Assembly: GCA_046260155.1 (NCBI GenBank) | Contig: JBJYXV010000048.1 | Coordinates: forward strand, 62,001-126,000 | Direction: 5' to 3' | Source: PFL25 sp046260155 | GTDB lineage: Bacteria > Chloroflexota > Anaerolineae > Anaerolineales > UBA4823 | DNA length: 64,000 bases | Part shown: piece after piece, positions 51,636 through 60,707 of the stretch | Layout: each line of letters opens with the position of its first letter | How positions within the stretch are numbered: the stretch's first letter is position 1 | Program-made: the position numbers and the translations under genes | Notes under the pieces: generated by a model | Databases searched by the model: none | What the model was told of the DNA's origin: nothing | The model's input: the letters and a program-made list of their open reading frames with translations, nothing else

Positions 51636-53723
51636 ATGCTACCAAATGGGGATTCAAAAACAGCACGAGCCTCACTTGAGCTTCTATTTAATATCAGCCG
51701 TGAGCTAACCAGCGCACTGGATTTGAGCACAGTGCTCGAACGGGTGATCAGTTTATCTATGGAGAATGTTGGTGCATTAAATGGCAGCATCATTGTTATG
51801 GACAGCTCAAAAGTTCCTATCGAAGGCATCCTATGTGTGGGTGATAAATTGATCAATAATGCGACACAGCAGCTCGCAGCGACTCTCAATGATGGCTTGG
51901 CAGGTTGGGTGATTCGCAACATGCAAGGGGCTTTGATCACGGATACCAGTCAGGATGAACGCTGGTTGAGGCGTCCTGATGATGATCAGAATCAGACTGG
52001 TGCAAAATCTGCAGTTTGCGTACCACTGATTGCTCACCAACAATTGGTTGGCGTCATGACACTGGTTCATCCAAACCCGAATTCTTTTTCGACTACCCAC
52101 TTAGAATTAATCCAGGCTATTGCTGATCAGGCGGGTATTTCTGTGCTCAATGCCCGCTTATACGAAGACAGCCTTAGACGTGCCCGGGTAATGACCGCTT
52201 TGGCAGAGAGTGCTTCAGAGATAACTTCCAGCCTGGATTTGGACGAGGTGCTTGGGCGTATCCTGGCTCAAATCAGCGACGCCTTACGGGTTGAATTAGT
52301 TTCCCTGGCCTTGGCTGGCCCACCAGGAAATACATTAACCTATGTTGCTACGTCAGCTGGCTCGGATAGTCCCTTGATTGGGTATCAAATACCCCTTGGA
52401 AATGGTTTTTCAGGAAAAATCGCCTTAGAAAATCAGGGTGTCATTATTGCAGATACTTCTCAGGATGATCGCTTTCCCCTCGAATATGAGCATTTGTTTG
52501 GATCAAAGATCCTCTCGATTGCTTGCACTCCCTTGAGGTCCCAAAAAGAAATCATCGGGATATTGGAGGCAATTAATCCCATTGAAGGTTATTTTGATCT
52601 TGATGCCCTGGAAGTATTAACAGGTATTGGCAGCTTGGCTGGGACGGCGATCAACCATGCGCGGCTTTACGAACAGGTCCAGTCAACGCAACAGCGCTAC
52701 CTTGAACTATTTCAAGACAGCATAGATCCAATCATCATAACTGATGATCTGGGGAAGATCGTCGAGGCGAACCGCCAGGCTGAATCATTCACCCGGTTCA
52801 GCAAAACTGACTTATTGGGAGTTGCAATCACAAAATTAATCACACGAGAGGATGAAGCACTCCAGTTTGATTTACATGATTTAAATCCAGGAGAAATAAA
52901 AACATACGAAGCAGATTTCACACCGCATAATGCAAAACCTTTACCCGTACTTGTTCATTTGCGCTCAGTTGAAGTGGAAGGTGGTGTCAATTTCCAGTGG
53001 CTGATCAGAGATATCAGTGAAAGGATAAAATTGGACCGCTTACGCGAAGATCTGATTTCGATGATCTATCATGATTTGAGATCTCCTCTATCGAACATAG
53101 TCTCCAGCCTGGATGTTTTTGATGCAATGCTGCCTGCAGATGGTGATCCAGCATTTCGTTCTTTACTGAACATCGCATTGCGTTCAACTGAACGCATTCA
53201 ACGTCTCACAAATTCATTATTAGATATGAGCCGGCTGGAAAGTGGGCAGACTGTAATCCATCGTGTGTCCACCTCACCAGTTGCCCTGGCAGTTGATGCG
53301 ATCGATGCAGTTTCTCCGGTAGCTGAAACAAAAAATCAGGTTATTAAACTCAATTTACCTGCAGACTTTCCTTTAATTAACATTGATGCAGATATGATCC
53401 GCAGGGTCATAATCAACCTGTTGGAAAATGCGATAAAATACAGCCCTCCAGATGGTGAAATCACTTTAGGAGCCCAATTCGACGATCAACAAACAACGAT
53501 CTGGATCCAAGACTCAGGCCCAGGTATTTCAGCAGCGGAGCAAGAACACATCTTTGATAAATTTACGAGGTTAAACCCTGAAGGCGACCAAAAAGGTTAT
53601 GGTCTCGGTTTAGCTTACTGCCGATTGGCTGTTGAGGGGCATGGTGGACAAATCTGGATCGATAGCAGCCCAGGTCAGGGAGCTCGTTTCAATTTCACAT
53701 TGCTGCATAACTTGAAGGAATGA
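51636..53723 (+). CDS. GAF-GAF-PAS sensor histidine kinase
   Basis: A 695-residue cytosolic kinase with no membrane segment. Two GAF domains (about 15-175 and 195-345), a PAS domain (about 350-465), a HisKA helix pair with phospho-acceptor His479 in MIYHDLRSPL, and an ATPase domain with NLLENAIKYSPPDG, DSGPGIS and GYGLGLAYC. The GAF domains should bind a small molecule or chromophore. No response regulator is adjacent, so its partner is elsewhere. The next gene starts 28 bp downstream. Confidence 0.93.
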   Translation: MLPNGDSKTARASLELLFNISRELTSALDLSTVLERVISLSMENVGALNGSIIVMDSSKVPIEGILCVGDKLINNATQQLAATLNDGLAGWVIRNMQGALITDTSQDERWLRRPDDDQNQTGAKSAVCVPLIAHQQLVGVMTLVHPNPNSFSTTHLELIQAIADQAGISVLNARLYEDSLRRARVMTALAESASEITSSLDLDEVLGRILAQISDALRVELVSLALAGPPGNTLTYVATSAGSDSPLIGYQIPLGNGFSGKIALENQGVIIADTSQDDRFPLEYEHLFGSKILSIACTPLRSQKEIIGILEAINPIEGYFDLDALEVLTGIGSLAGTAINHARLYEQVQSTQQRYLELFQDSIDPIIITDDLGKIVEANRQAESFTRFSKTDLLGVAITKLITREDEALQFDLHDLNPGEIKTYEADFTPHNAKPLPVLVHLRSVEVEGGVNFQWLIRDISERIKLDRLREDLISMIYHDLRSPLSNIVSSLDVFDAMLPADGDPAFRSLLNIALRSTERIQRLTNSLLDMSRLESGQTVIHRVSTSPVALAVDAIDAVSPVAETKNQVIKLNLPADFPLINIDADMIRRVIINLLENAIKYSPPDGEITLGAQFDDQQTTIWIQDSGPGISAAEQEHIFDKFTRLNPEGDQKGYGLGLAYCRLAVEGHGGQIWIDSSPGQGARFNFTLLHNLKE

Positions 53724-53751
53724 GAGCTTAGTTATCATCATCGGAGTAAAG

Positions 53752-54609
53752 ATGGAACAAATTTCACCCGGTATTTTTATCGAAAATTCATTCGCTGGAG
53801 TCACTCTTGGCGCTCTCATTCAACCGCACGGCACGATCATGGTCGATGCACCACTCCGGGCGGAAGATGCCCGGAGTTGGCGTTCATCCCTGACAAATTT
53901 ATCAATCGGCTCAAATCGAGTTCTGGTCAACCTGGATGCACACCTTGATCGGACTTTAGGTTCGCGAGCCCTTGACAGCACCATCGTTGCACATGAATCA
54001 ACAGCTCAAGTTTTCCGCAACCGTCCATCTGTCTTCAAAGGTCACAGTACAGACAGTGGTGCAGAATGGGAAGTCAGCAATGATGTTTTTGGCACTCGTT
54101 GGGCGGTCCCAGATATCACATTCTCCGACCGGCTCTATTTCCAGTGGGGTGGACCTGAGGTGATTCTGGAACATCACCCGGGGCCAACGCTGGGTTCAAT
54201 CTGGGTCTTAATCCCATCCGCAGAAATTGCATTTGTGGGTGACACAATCCTCAATGATCAACCACCTTTCCTTGCTTCAGCAAATCTCCCGGCTTGGATA
54301 GAATCGCTGGAATTATTGAAAAACTCCTATAAACAATACACAATTATCAGTGGGCGAGGTGGTTCAGATGGAAAAGAGAGCATTCGCTCGCAGTTGAAAA
54401 TTCTGAAGAAGATTCTACGGGGTCTCGAAAATTTAGCCCGGAAAGATGCTCCGCCAGAGATGACGGAGGGGATGATAAAAAGCCTGATCTCAGGGATGTC
54501 CCTGCCGCCCGATCGACGGAAGCATTACATTCAACGTTTAAGACACGGACTTTATTACTATTACACCCAGCATTACCATACACTAGACTCAATCCAACAA
54601 ATTAACTAA
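53752..54609 (+). CDS. Metallo-beta-lactamase-fold protein with degenerate metal site
   Basis: A 285-residue protein whose order of segments fits the metallo-beta-lactamase fold: GTIMVDAPL, VLVNLDAHLDRTLG (57-70), LEHHPGPTLGS and IAFVGDTIL. The HxHxDH motif reads DAHLDR (62-67), keeping His64 and Asp66 but losing the first and last His; the late PGHG segment reads SGRGG. Metal binding may be partial or lost. GGAG five bases before ATG supports the start. It probably shares an operon with the kinase; function unknown. Confidence 0.7.
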   Translation: MEQISPGIFIENSFAGVTLGALIQPHGTIMVDAPLRAEDARSWRSSLTNLSIGSNRVLVNLDAHLDRTLGSRALDSTIVAHESTAQVFRNRPSVFKGHSTDSGAEWEVSNDVFGTRWAVPDITFSDRLYFQWGGPEVILEHHPGPTLGSIWVLIPSAEIAFVGDTILNDQPPFLASANLPAWIESLELLKNSYKQYTIISGRGGSDGKESIRSQLKILKKILRGLENLARKDAPPEMTEGMIKSLISGMSLPPDRRKHYIQRLRHGLYYYYTQHYHTLDSIQQIN

Positions 54610-54624
54610 TTTCCCGTTTCCCTA

Positions 54625-55683
54625 ATGGCAAAACCCGATCAATTACCTCTCTACGAACTCACCCGAGGCGGAATCGTAGAATCAATACATTACGGCTCCA
54701 TCGCGGTTTCAGATTCCCAGGGACAACTGGTTGCCTGGTATGGAAACCCCAACACAGTAACCTTTTTGCGATCCTCTGCAAAGCCATTTCAAGCCCTGCC
54801 CTTCGTTGAAGCACATGGACCTGAAGAATACGATTTATCTCCAGCAGATATCGCGGTGATCTGCGCCTCGCATTCTGGCACAAATGCGCATGTCGAGCAA
54901 ATCATCGCTCTCCAGAAGAAAACCGGGATCAAGGAAGAAGAATTATGCTGTGGCGTCCATCCGGCATTTGATGACGATACCGCGTTCGAGATGCGCAAGC
55001 TCAACATACCATTAACTCCAAACCGCCATAATTGCTCAGGGAAACATACAGGAATGCTCGCATTTTCACGCCTGCAAAACTGGCCCCGCACTGATTACGT
55101 CGATCTCAAACACCCGGTCCAACAAAAGATCTTGAGCACTTTCTCAGAAATGACGGGTGTCCAGGTTGAGCAAATTGTCGTTGGAATCGATGGCTGCTCG
55201 GCACCAAATTTTGCAATCCCATTAGTTAACACTGCCCTCGCTTATGCTCGCTTATGTGATCCCCAAGGGTTTCCCGAATCCCGGGTAGCGGCATGTCGAA
55301 CGATTACCGATGCGATGACTCAAAATGCATTCATGGTTGGCGGTCCTAACAGATTCGATACGCAATTAATGGATGTTGCATCCGGGCGTATCGTCTCAAA
55401 AGCCGGTGCTGAGGGATACCAGGCGATGGGTATCATGCCTGGATCCTTGGGACCTGATTCTCCTGCATTGGGAGTAGCTATTAAGGTATCAGATGGCGAT
55501 CTTGGCGACAGAGCCCGGCATGCAATTGCTCTTGAAGTGCTGGTCCAATTGAACGCCTTATCAGCCTCTGAACAGAAAGAATTAGAAAGATTCGGTCCAA
55601 CCAGGATCCTGAAGAATTTTCGAGACTTGGAAATCGGCATTGGAAAACCTGTTTTCAACCTGAAATTTTTGCAATCCTCATAA
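54625..55683 (+). CDS. L-asparaginase II family protein
   Basis: A 352-residue protein of the Asparaginase_II family (PF06089), unrelated to the type I/II amyloid-fold enzymes of enterics. LTRGGIVESIHYGSIAV opens it; FLRSSAKPFQALPFVE, CASHSGTNAHVEQI, HNCSGKHTGML and GIDGCSAPNFA are conserved. It probably hydrolyses asparagine to aspartate and ammonia in the cytosol. It begins 15 bp after the previous gene. Confidence 0.9.
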   Translation: MAKPDQLPLYELTRGGIVESIHYGSIAVSDSQGQLVAWYGNPNTVTFLRSSAKPFQALPFVEAHGPEEYDLSPADIAVICASHSGTNAHVEQIIALQKKTGIKEEELCCGVHPAFDDDTAFEMRKLNIPLTPNRHNCSGKHTGMLAFSRLQNWPRTDYVDLKHPVQQKILSTFSEMTGVQVEQIVVGIDGCSAPNFAIPLVNTALAYARLCDPQGFPESRVAACRTITDAMTQNAFMVGGPNRFDTQLMDVASGRIVSKAGAEGYQAMGIMPGSLGPDSPALGVAIKVSDGDLGDRARHAIALEVLVQLNALSASEQKELERFGPTRILKNFRDLEIGIGKPVFNLKFLQSS

Positions 55684-55708
55684 TCCCCCCCTCCCTTATA
55701 AAATTCCA

Positions 55709-56383
55709 ATGGATCCAAAAATTCGCGCCGAAAATATTTGCCAGGTATTGATTGATTTTTACGGAGTTCCAGATTGGAGAAACCCCTTACCTCCCCTGGA
55801 CGAATTAATTTCCACCATTCTCTCTCAAAACACAAACGACACCAACCGGGACCGGGCGTTTAATGCACTAAAATCCAGGTTTTCCACCTGGGAAGAAGTT
55901 CGGGATGCTGAAAGCCAGCTGGTAATTGACACCATTCGTCCTGCTGGTCTTGGAAACCAGAAAGGGCCGCGTATTCAGAATATTCTCAAGGAAATTTCCG
56001 ATCAAAAAGGGAACCTGGACCTTTCATTTTTAGAGCAAATGCCGACCGAAGAAGCACGCCAATGGTTGCTCCAGTTTAAAGGTGTTGGTCCAAAAACTGC
56101 AGCGATCGTACTGCAGTTCTCTTTGGGGAAACCTGCCTTCCCGGTCGATACCCATATATACCGTGTCACCGGGCGACTAGGAATTCGTCCAGATAAGATG
56201 AGCGCAGATCAAGCACATTCATACTTTGAAGAGATTCTTCCACCGGATACCTACTACCCAGCACATCTGAATTTCATTCGCTTAGGACGTGAAATCTGCC
56301 AGGCGCGCAAACCAAACTGCCCAGTCTGCCCGCTCAAAGACCTTTGCGATTACTATGCAAATCTCGATAAAATGAACCCATAA
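55709..56383 (+). CDS. nth: Endonuclease III-like DNA glycosylase/AP lyase
   Basis: A 224-residue helix-hairpin-helix glycosylase. FKGVGPKTA (123-131) has catalytic Lys129 in the hairpin, VDTHIYRV has Asp147, and the 4Fe-4S cluster uses Cys197, Cys204, Cys207 and Cys213 with the C-x6-C-x2-C-x5-C spacing. It removes oxidised pyrimidines from DNA. The gene is followed by a nucleotide-hydrolase-like gene. Confidence 0.92.
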   Translation: MDPKIRAENICQVLIDFYGVPDWRNPLPPLDELISTILSQNTNDTNRDRAFNALKSRFSTWEEVRDAESQLVIDTIRPAGLGNQKGPRIQNILKEISDQKGNLDLSFLEQMPTEEARQWLLQFKGVGPKTAAIVLQFSLGKPAFPVDTHIYRVTGRLGIRPDKMSADQAHSYFEEILPPDTYYPAHLNFIRLGREICQARKPNCPVCPLKDLCDYYANLDKMNP

Positions 56384-56420
56384 GAAAAATCCATCTAATC
56401 CGGCAGATCTATCCTGAGAT

Positions 56421-56852
56421 ATGAATATTTATTTTGGGTGTTCCATTACAGGGGGACGTAATGAAGAGAGCGTTTACCAGCTGATCGTTAATACATTACT
56501 TGCTGATGGGCACCAGGTTCCAACCGCTCACTTATCACGACCTGATGTAATGGAATTAGAACGGGTGGTGGTTCCGCTAGAAGTCTTCACTCGCGACATT
56601 CAGTGGATCAATAATTGCCATGCGATGATTGCAGAAGTAAGCACCCCTTCACATGGCGTGGGGTATGAGATTAGTTATGCACTTTCTATCCACAAGAACG
56701 TCCTTTGTCTTCACCGCACAGGAGCGGTTGTTTCAAAAATGATCACCGGCAACCCAAATCCCCAAATCAGGGTGCTCGCATACCAAACACCCGATGAGAT
56801 ACCTGGGTTGATCAGCCAATTCTTGGGGAAAATTCATTACGCGAATTCTTGA
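56421..56852 (+). CDS. DNPH1/Rcl-like 2'-deoxynucleoside 5'-phosphate N-hydrolase
   Basis: A 143-residue protein of the nucleoside deoxyribosyltransferase superfamily. IYFGCSITGGRNEESVYQLI (3-22) matches the phosphate loop of DNPH1, IQWINNCHAMIAEVSTPSHG leads to the catalytic Glu in GVGYEIS, and LCLHR follows. DNPH1 cleaves the base from deoxynucleotides, including modified ones such as hydroxymethyl-dUMP. Placed after endonuclease III, it may clean the nucleotide pool. Confidence 0.82.
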   Translation: MNIYFGCSITGGRNEESVYQLIVNTLLADGHQVPTAHLSRPDVMELERVVVPLEVFTRDIQWINNCHAMIAEVSTPSHGVGYEISYALSIHKNVLCLHRTGAVVSKMITGNPNPQIRVLAYQTPDEIPGLISQFLGKIHYANS

Positions 56853-56994
56853 TCATCTTTGGTGAGTATTATCACCTTCAAGTGATGACGATCGGCATTC
56901 CACGAACGCTGATGTTTTGAGTAAACTATAGCCAGAAATAGACGGGAATCAGGAGATTTCCTGATACTCATCGCTGTTTCCTCCTTTGGCGAAC

Positions 56995-57035
56995 GCCTCC
57001 GCTGGGACTCCTCACCGCCCTGGCGGAGGCAGTTT
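56995..57035 (+). terminator. Rho-independent terminator
   Basis: GCCTCCGC (56995-57002) pairs with GCGGAGGC (57023-57030), with GGG/CCC extending the stem, followed by AGTTTTT. It lies about 140 bp after the DNPH1-like stop. Confidence 0.7.
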
Positions 57036-57102
57036 TTAAATTTAACCCTGATCGGCTCGGATAATAATTTGGTTAGAATTACATAAAATACGGAAAATAC
57101 TC

Positions 57103-57131
57103 TTGACTTCATTACTCTCGGAGCATACAAT
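57103..57131 (+). promoter_or_regulatory. Strong sigma-70-type promoter of the DnaJ-like gene
   Basis: TTGACT, a 17-bp spacer and TACAAT. No CIRCE-type inverted repeat or heat-shock sigma motif is seen, so basal expression is likely. Confidence 0.7.
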
Positions 57132-57187
57132 CAAATAAGCAATAAGTATTCTCCAAAAGAGAATGCCTGGCTCTAGGAACCAAATTT

Positions 57188-58144
57188 ATGGAGTATAAAG
57201 ATTACTACAAGGTTTTGGGTGTTGACAGAAAAGCCACCGAAGATGAAATTAAACGCAGCTATAGAAAACTAGCCCTCGAACATCATCCCGACCGCAATCC
57301 GGGCAACAAATCAGCCGAAGAAAAATTCAAAGAGATCAACGAAGCCTACCAGGTTCTGAGCGATCCTGAGAAAAAGAAACGCTATGACCAGCTGGGTGCT
57401 TCCTATAAAAATTATACCCAGCAAGGAGGCTCGCCGGGGAATTTTAATTGGGAAGATTGGTTTGTTCAGAACCCCAGATCTGGAAATGTAAGGGTTGAGG
57501 TCAATGATTTTGGAGATATTTTTGGAAGCCAGGGCGTAGGTGATTTCTCGGATTTCTTCCGCAGTATCTTCGGTGGTATGACTGGCATGCGCACAGCATC
57601 ACGCAGCACCAGCAGCCAATATGCTCGATCGAATCAACCACCTCAATCTTTCCAGGAAACCGTACCCATCAGTTTCATTGAAGCTTACACCGGGACCACA
57701 CGGCGAATTGAAATTGATGGGCGTCAAAAAGAAGTGATTATTCCTGCCGGTGCAAAAACTGGGACAAAAGTCCGTGTTGCAGAGGCGATCTCAACTGCCC
57801 CCAATCGTCCTAAAAGTGATTTGTATCTTGTCATTCAGGTTGCAGGTGATCCCAGATATCAACGTAAGAAGGATAATCTTTACTTAAGCCAGGAAATTGA
57901 TTTGTACACCGCGGTATTGGGCGGTGAAGTTACCGTACCAACCCTTAGCGGAAATGTTGTTCTATCCATTCCGCCTGGGACACAACCAGGTCAAACCTTC
58001 CGTCTCACGGGCCGGGGTATGCCCCAATTGAAAAATCCCAAGAAATTCGGAGACTTGATGGTTAAAGTAACCATTAAGATCCCTCGAAATTTGTCATCCA
58101 AAGAAAAAGAGTTGTTTTCAGAACTTAAACATCTGGGTAAGTAA
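57188..58144 (+). CDS. DnaJ/CbpA-type co-chaperone without zinc finger
   Basis: A 318-residue class II J protein. The J domain (3-70) has HHPDRNPG with HPD at 33-35; a Gly/Phe-rich linker (about 72-150) and two C-terminal beta domains (about 150-312) follow. No CxxCxGxG repeats are present. It should stimulate Hsp70 ATPase on client proteins. The upstream promoter and AGGA site support ATG 57188. The HtrA-type protease follows, so the pair may serve protein quality control. Confidence 0.92.
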   Translation: MEYKDYYKVLGVDRKATEDEIKRSYRKLALEHHPDRNPGNKSAEEKFKEINEAYQVLSDPEKKKRYDQLGASYKNYTQQGGSPGNFNWEDWFVQNPRSGNVRVEVNDFGDIFGSQGVGDFSDFFRSIFGGMTGMRTASRSTSSQYARSNQPPQSFQETVPISFIEAYTGTTRRIEIDGRQKEVIIPAGAKTGTKVRVAEAISTAPNRPKSDLYLVIQVAGDPRYQRKKDNLYLSQEIDLYTAVLGGEVTVPTLSGNVVLSIPPGTQPGQTFRLTGRGMPQLKNPKKFGDLMVKVTIKIPRNLSSKEKELFSELKHLGK

Positions 58145-58214
58145 TTCTTCTTCAGCTAGGTCGGCCTATTATTGGTATATTCCCAACCATTGATGGTGAA
58201 AGGAATTTTATTAA

Positions 58215-59417
58215 ATGGTAAATCGAAAACATTTGGTAGGAATTTTTCTGCTTGGTTCAATCGTCTTATTCTCTTGTCAAGCACTCACTGCAGCTTCTTC
58301 CTTCACTCCCACTGCTGTAGCACCTCCGTCCGTTGCAACATCGACGCCTGAACAGGTGGTCATTGATAATCCAACTTTCCAGGATGTACAGGCACCTGGA
58401 GTTGCCGTTGTAAACAACCAGCTACCACAACAAAGCACACTAATAGATATATACGAGTCATCCAACCCGGGTGTGGTTGCGATTCAAGTGCTCACAGCAA
58501 GTGGAAATGGCTTGGGTTCTGGATTCGTACTCGACAAAGAAGGGCATATCATTACAAACTTCCATGTAATCGAAGGTGTATCCGATTTAGAAGTTGATTT
58601 TCCTTCTGGATATAAAACACGTGGCGAAGTTATTGGAACTGATACAGATTCTGATTTAGCAGTGCTCAAAGTTGATGCTCCTGAGGAAGAACTTCATCCC
58701 CTGCCTCTAGGTGACTCTTCAGATATTAAAGTTGGACAAACTGTCGTGGCAATCGGAAGTCCATTTAGATTTAATGGCACGATGACAACTGGTATTGTCT
58801 CCAGTTTAGGGCGAACACTGACCTCATTAAGAGAAGCACCCGGAGGCAATTTCTTCTCCGCTGGTGATATCATCCAAACTGATGCTGCGATCAATCCGGG
58901 CAACTCCGGTGGACCGCTGCTTAACCTGGATGGTGAGGTGATCGGGATCAATCGGGCGATTGAAACCTACAACTTAAATGCTGACGCGGATCCCCTGAAT
59001 TCGGGGATTGGATTCGCAATCGCGATTAATACAGTCAAGCGCGTTGTCCCATCTTTAATCACAGAAGGCAGCTACGATTATCCTTACCTGGGAATTAGCA
59101 GTATCTCTGAAATAAACCTCCTCCAGCAAGAAGCACTTGGATTACCCCAATCCAATGGTGCTTATGTCACTACTGTTACCGAAGGCAGTCCAGCTGATCT
59201 GGCTGGAATTCGTGGGGGTACTGAACAAACAGAAATTATCGGCTTGTATGCCGGGGGTGATCTGATCACTGCTATAGATGGGTATCCAATTATGACCTTC
59301 AGCGATTTATTGACATATCTCATTCAAGAAAAGAGTCCTGGAGATGTCGTAACTTTCACAATCTTGAGAGGTAATCAAGAATTCCAACTCGAACTTACCA
59401 TCGGAAAACGCCCATAG
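58215..59417 (+). CDS. HtrA/Deg-type serine protease, probable lipoprotein
   Basis: A 400-residue exported S1C protease. LGSIVLFSC gives a lipobox with Cys21, so it is probably membrane-anchored outside the cell membrane. His117 (ITNFHVIEG), Asp147 (TDSDLAVLKV) and Ser231 (NPGNSGGPLL) form the triad; a single PDZ domain (about 300-398) ends in VVTFTILRGNQEFQLELTIGKRP-like strands. It degrades or guards misfolded envelope proteins. Confidence 0.92.
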   Translation: MVNRKHLVGIFLLGSIVLFSCQALTAASSFTPTAVAPPSVATSTPEQVVIDNPTFQDVQAPGVAVVNNQLPQQSTLIDIYESSNPGVVAIQVLTASGNGLGSGFVLDKEGHIITNFHVIEGVSDLEVDFPSGYKTRGEVIGTDTDSDLAVLKVDAPEEELHPLPLGDSSDIKVGQTVVAIGSPFRFNGTMTTGIVSSLGRTLTSLREAPGGNFFSAGDIIQTDAAINPGNSGGPLLNLDGEVIGINRAIETYNLNADADPLNSGIGFAIAINTVKRVVPSLITEGSYDYPYLGISSISEINLLQQEALGLPQSNGAYVTTVTEGSPADLAGIRGGTEQTEIIGLYAGGDLITAIDGYPIMTFSDLLTYLIQEKSPGDVVTFTILRGNQEFQLELTIGKRP

Positions 59418-59504
59418 CGGTCGCTTAATCTTAAGTTTGGTAAAGTATGATATCGACATTTTCTGGTCATGATAAGTTTCCAGATCTCTCTACCAACCAA
59501 CCAT

Positions 59505-59509
59505 AGGAG
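59505..59509 (+). promoter_or_regulatory. Ribosome binding site deciding the eRF1-like gene start
   Basis: AGGAG abuts an ATG at 59510 and lies six bases before ATG 59516, so the latter is the start. Confidence 0.65.
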
Positions 59510-59515
59510 ATGCAA

Positions 59516-60616
59516 ATGTTTACAGAAAAAGATTTGCGCGAACTGCTGGAATTTAAGACCGATCACCAGGTTTTAAGCGTGTACCTCAACACTGATCCGA
59601 CTCTTGGCAGTGCGGATGCTTATAAACCTCGTCTGCGGGGGATGTTGAAAGATGTCAACCTGGAAGATGATGTCGAAACAGTTGAACACTACATAAACTT
59701 TGAATTCGACTGGTCGGGCAAGGGGCTAGCATTATTCTCCTGTGCAGAGGAGGATTTTTTCCGGGCTTTTCCTTTTGCAGTGCCGCTGCGTGATCGCGTT
59801 CGTATCAGTGAAAGACCCTATGTTAAACCGCTAGCTGATTTGCTCGATTTCTATGGCGGTTATGGGATAGCCCTGGTGGATAAGATTGACGCACGTTTGT
59901 TGTACTTTCACTTAGGTGAAATTCTTGAACAAAGAGAAATTGTCGGAGAGAATGTTCGCCGTACTAAAAGAGGTGGTGGTTCTCAGGCTCCTGGACGTAG
60001 AGGAGGTACTGCTGGGCAGACAAATTACACAGAGGAAGTCGCAGAACGTAACATTAAAGACTCAGCAGAGCTGGCAGCAAATTTCTTTAATGAATATAAC
60101 GTCCGGCGAGTTATCATAGGTGGTACAGAAGAAAATGTGAATGCATTCCGCAGCCACCTCCCGAAAGCGTGGCAAAGCTTAGTAGTAGGTAGCTTCCCAA
60201 TCAGCAAGACAGCCAGCCAAACCGAGATCATGGAACGCGCCCAGAAGGCAGGACAGGAAGCCGAAGGTCTGAAACAAGTGCACCTGATCGAGACCATCGT
60301 CACAAGTGAGGCCAAGGGACGCCAGGGTGTTACCAATCTGGAGGATACCCTGAATGCTGTCCATGATGGTCGTGTGCAAACATTAGTTATCCGCGATGGT
60401 TATCGCGCACCAGGTTTCCGCTGCCAAGGTTGTGGGTATCTCACCACAGAAGAGCTGAAAACCTGTCCATTTTGTGGTCATAATTTCGAGAATATACCAG
60501 ATGCTGTTGAATTAGCTGTTCGACGGGTAATGCGAGACGGCGGCGAGGTCGAAGTGATCCATAATCTATCGCAGCAAACTGATTTCGATCAGGTCGGTGC
60601 CCTCTTGAGATATTAA
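59516..60616 (+). CDS. Bacterial eRF1/Vms1-like release-factor-fold protein
   Basis: A 366-residue protein with the three-domain order of archaeo-eukaryotic release factors. HQVLSVYLNTDP (17-28) begins the first domain; the second has YGIALVDKIDARLLYFHLGEI (116-136) then a basic loop RRTKRGGGSQAPGRRGG (148-164) where eRF1 carries GGQ and Vms1 a GSQ-like loop; the third ends with a zinc ribbon, Cys303, Cys306, Cys317 and Cys320. It may hydrolyse peptidyl-tRNA on stalled ribosomes. ATG 59516 is chosen from the ribosome site. Confidence 0.75.
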   Translation: MFTEKDLRELLEFKTDHQVLSVYLNTDPTLGSADAYKPRLRGMLKDVNLEDDVETVEHYINFEFDWSGKGLALFSCAEEDFFRAFPFAVPLRDRVRISERPYVKPLADLLDFYGGYGIALVDKIDARLLYFHLGEILEQREIVGENVRRTKRGGGSQAPGRRGGTAGQTNYTEEVAERNIKDSAELAANFFNEYNVRRVIIGGTEENVNAFRSHLPKAWQSLVVGSFPISKTASQTEIMERAQKAGQEAEGLKQVHLIETIVTSEAKGRQGVTNLEDTLNAVHDGRVQTLVIRDGYRAPGFRCQGCGYLTTEELKTCPFCGHNFENIPDAVELAVRRVMRDGGEVEVIHNLSQQTDFDQVGALLRY

Positions 60617-60659
60617 CTTCACTCTTTGACCAATAAAAATTCCCGTGGTTAAGATCAAA

Positions 60660-60684
60660 AAGGGAAGGCTGCTCGCCTTCCCTT
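60660..60684 (-). terminator. Terminator between convergent genes
   Basis: AAGGGAAGGC-TGCTC-GCCTTCCCTT is a perfect 10-bp stem. On the minus strand it is followed by TTTTT-like sequence, so it best ends the Hsp20 transcript; on the plus strand TTAATT follows and it may also work for the eRF1-like gene. Confidence 0.8.
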
Positions 60685-60707
60685 AATTGAATCTCAGAAT
60701 TGCTTGA

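Larger units (their letters stand above)
56853..57187. other. 335-bp non-coding gap before the DnaJ-like gene
   Basis: Contains a terminator hairpin (56995-57035) and a strong promoter (57103-57131). No credible gene was found; the open frame on the minus strand through this gap covers both signals and has no family likeness. Confidence 0.65.

Noticed and set aside
56837..57130. A 97-codon open frame on the minus strand in the gap before the DnaJ-like gene
   Set aside because: It covers a strong promoter and a terminator hairpin, has biased composition and no family likeness.
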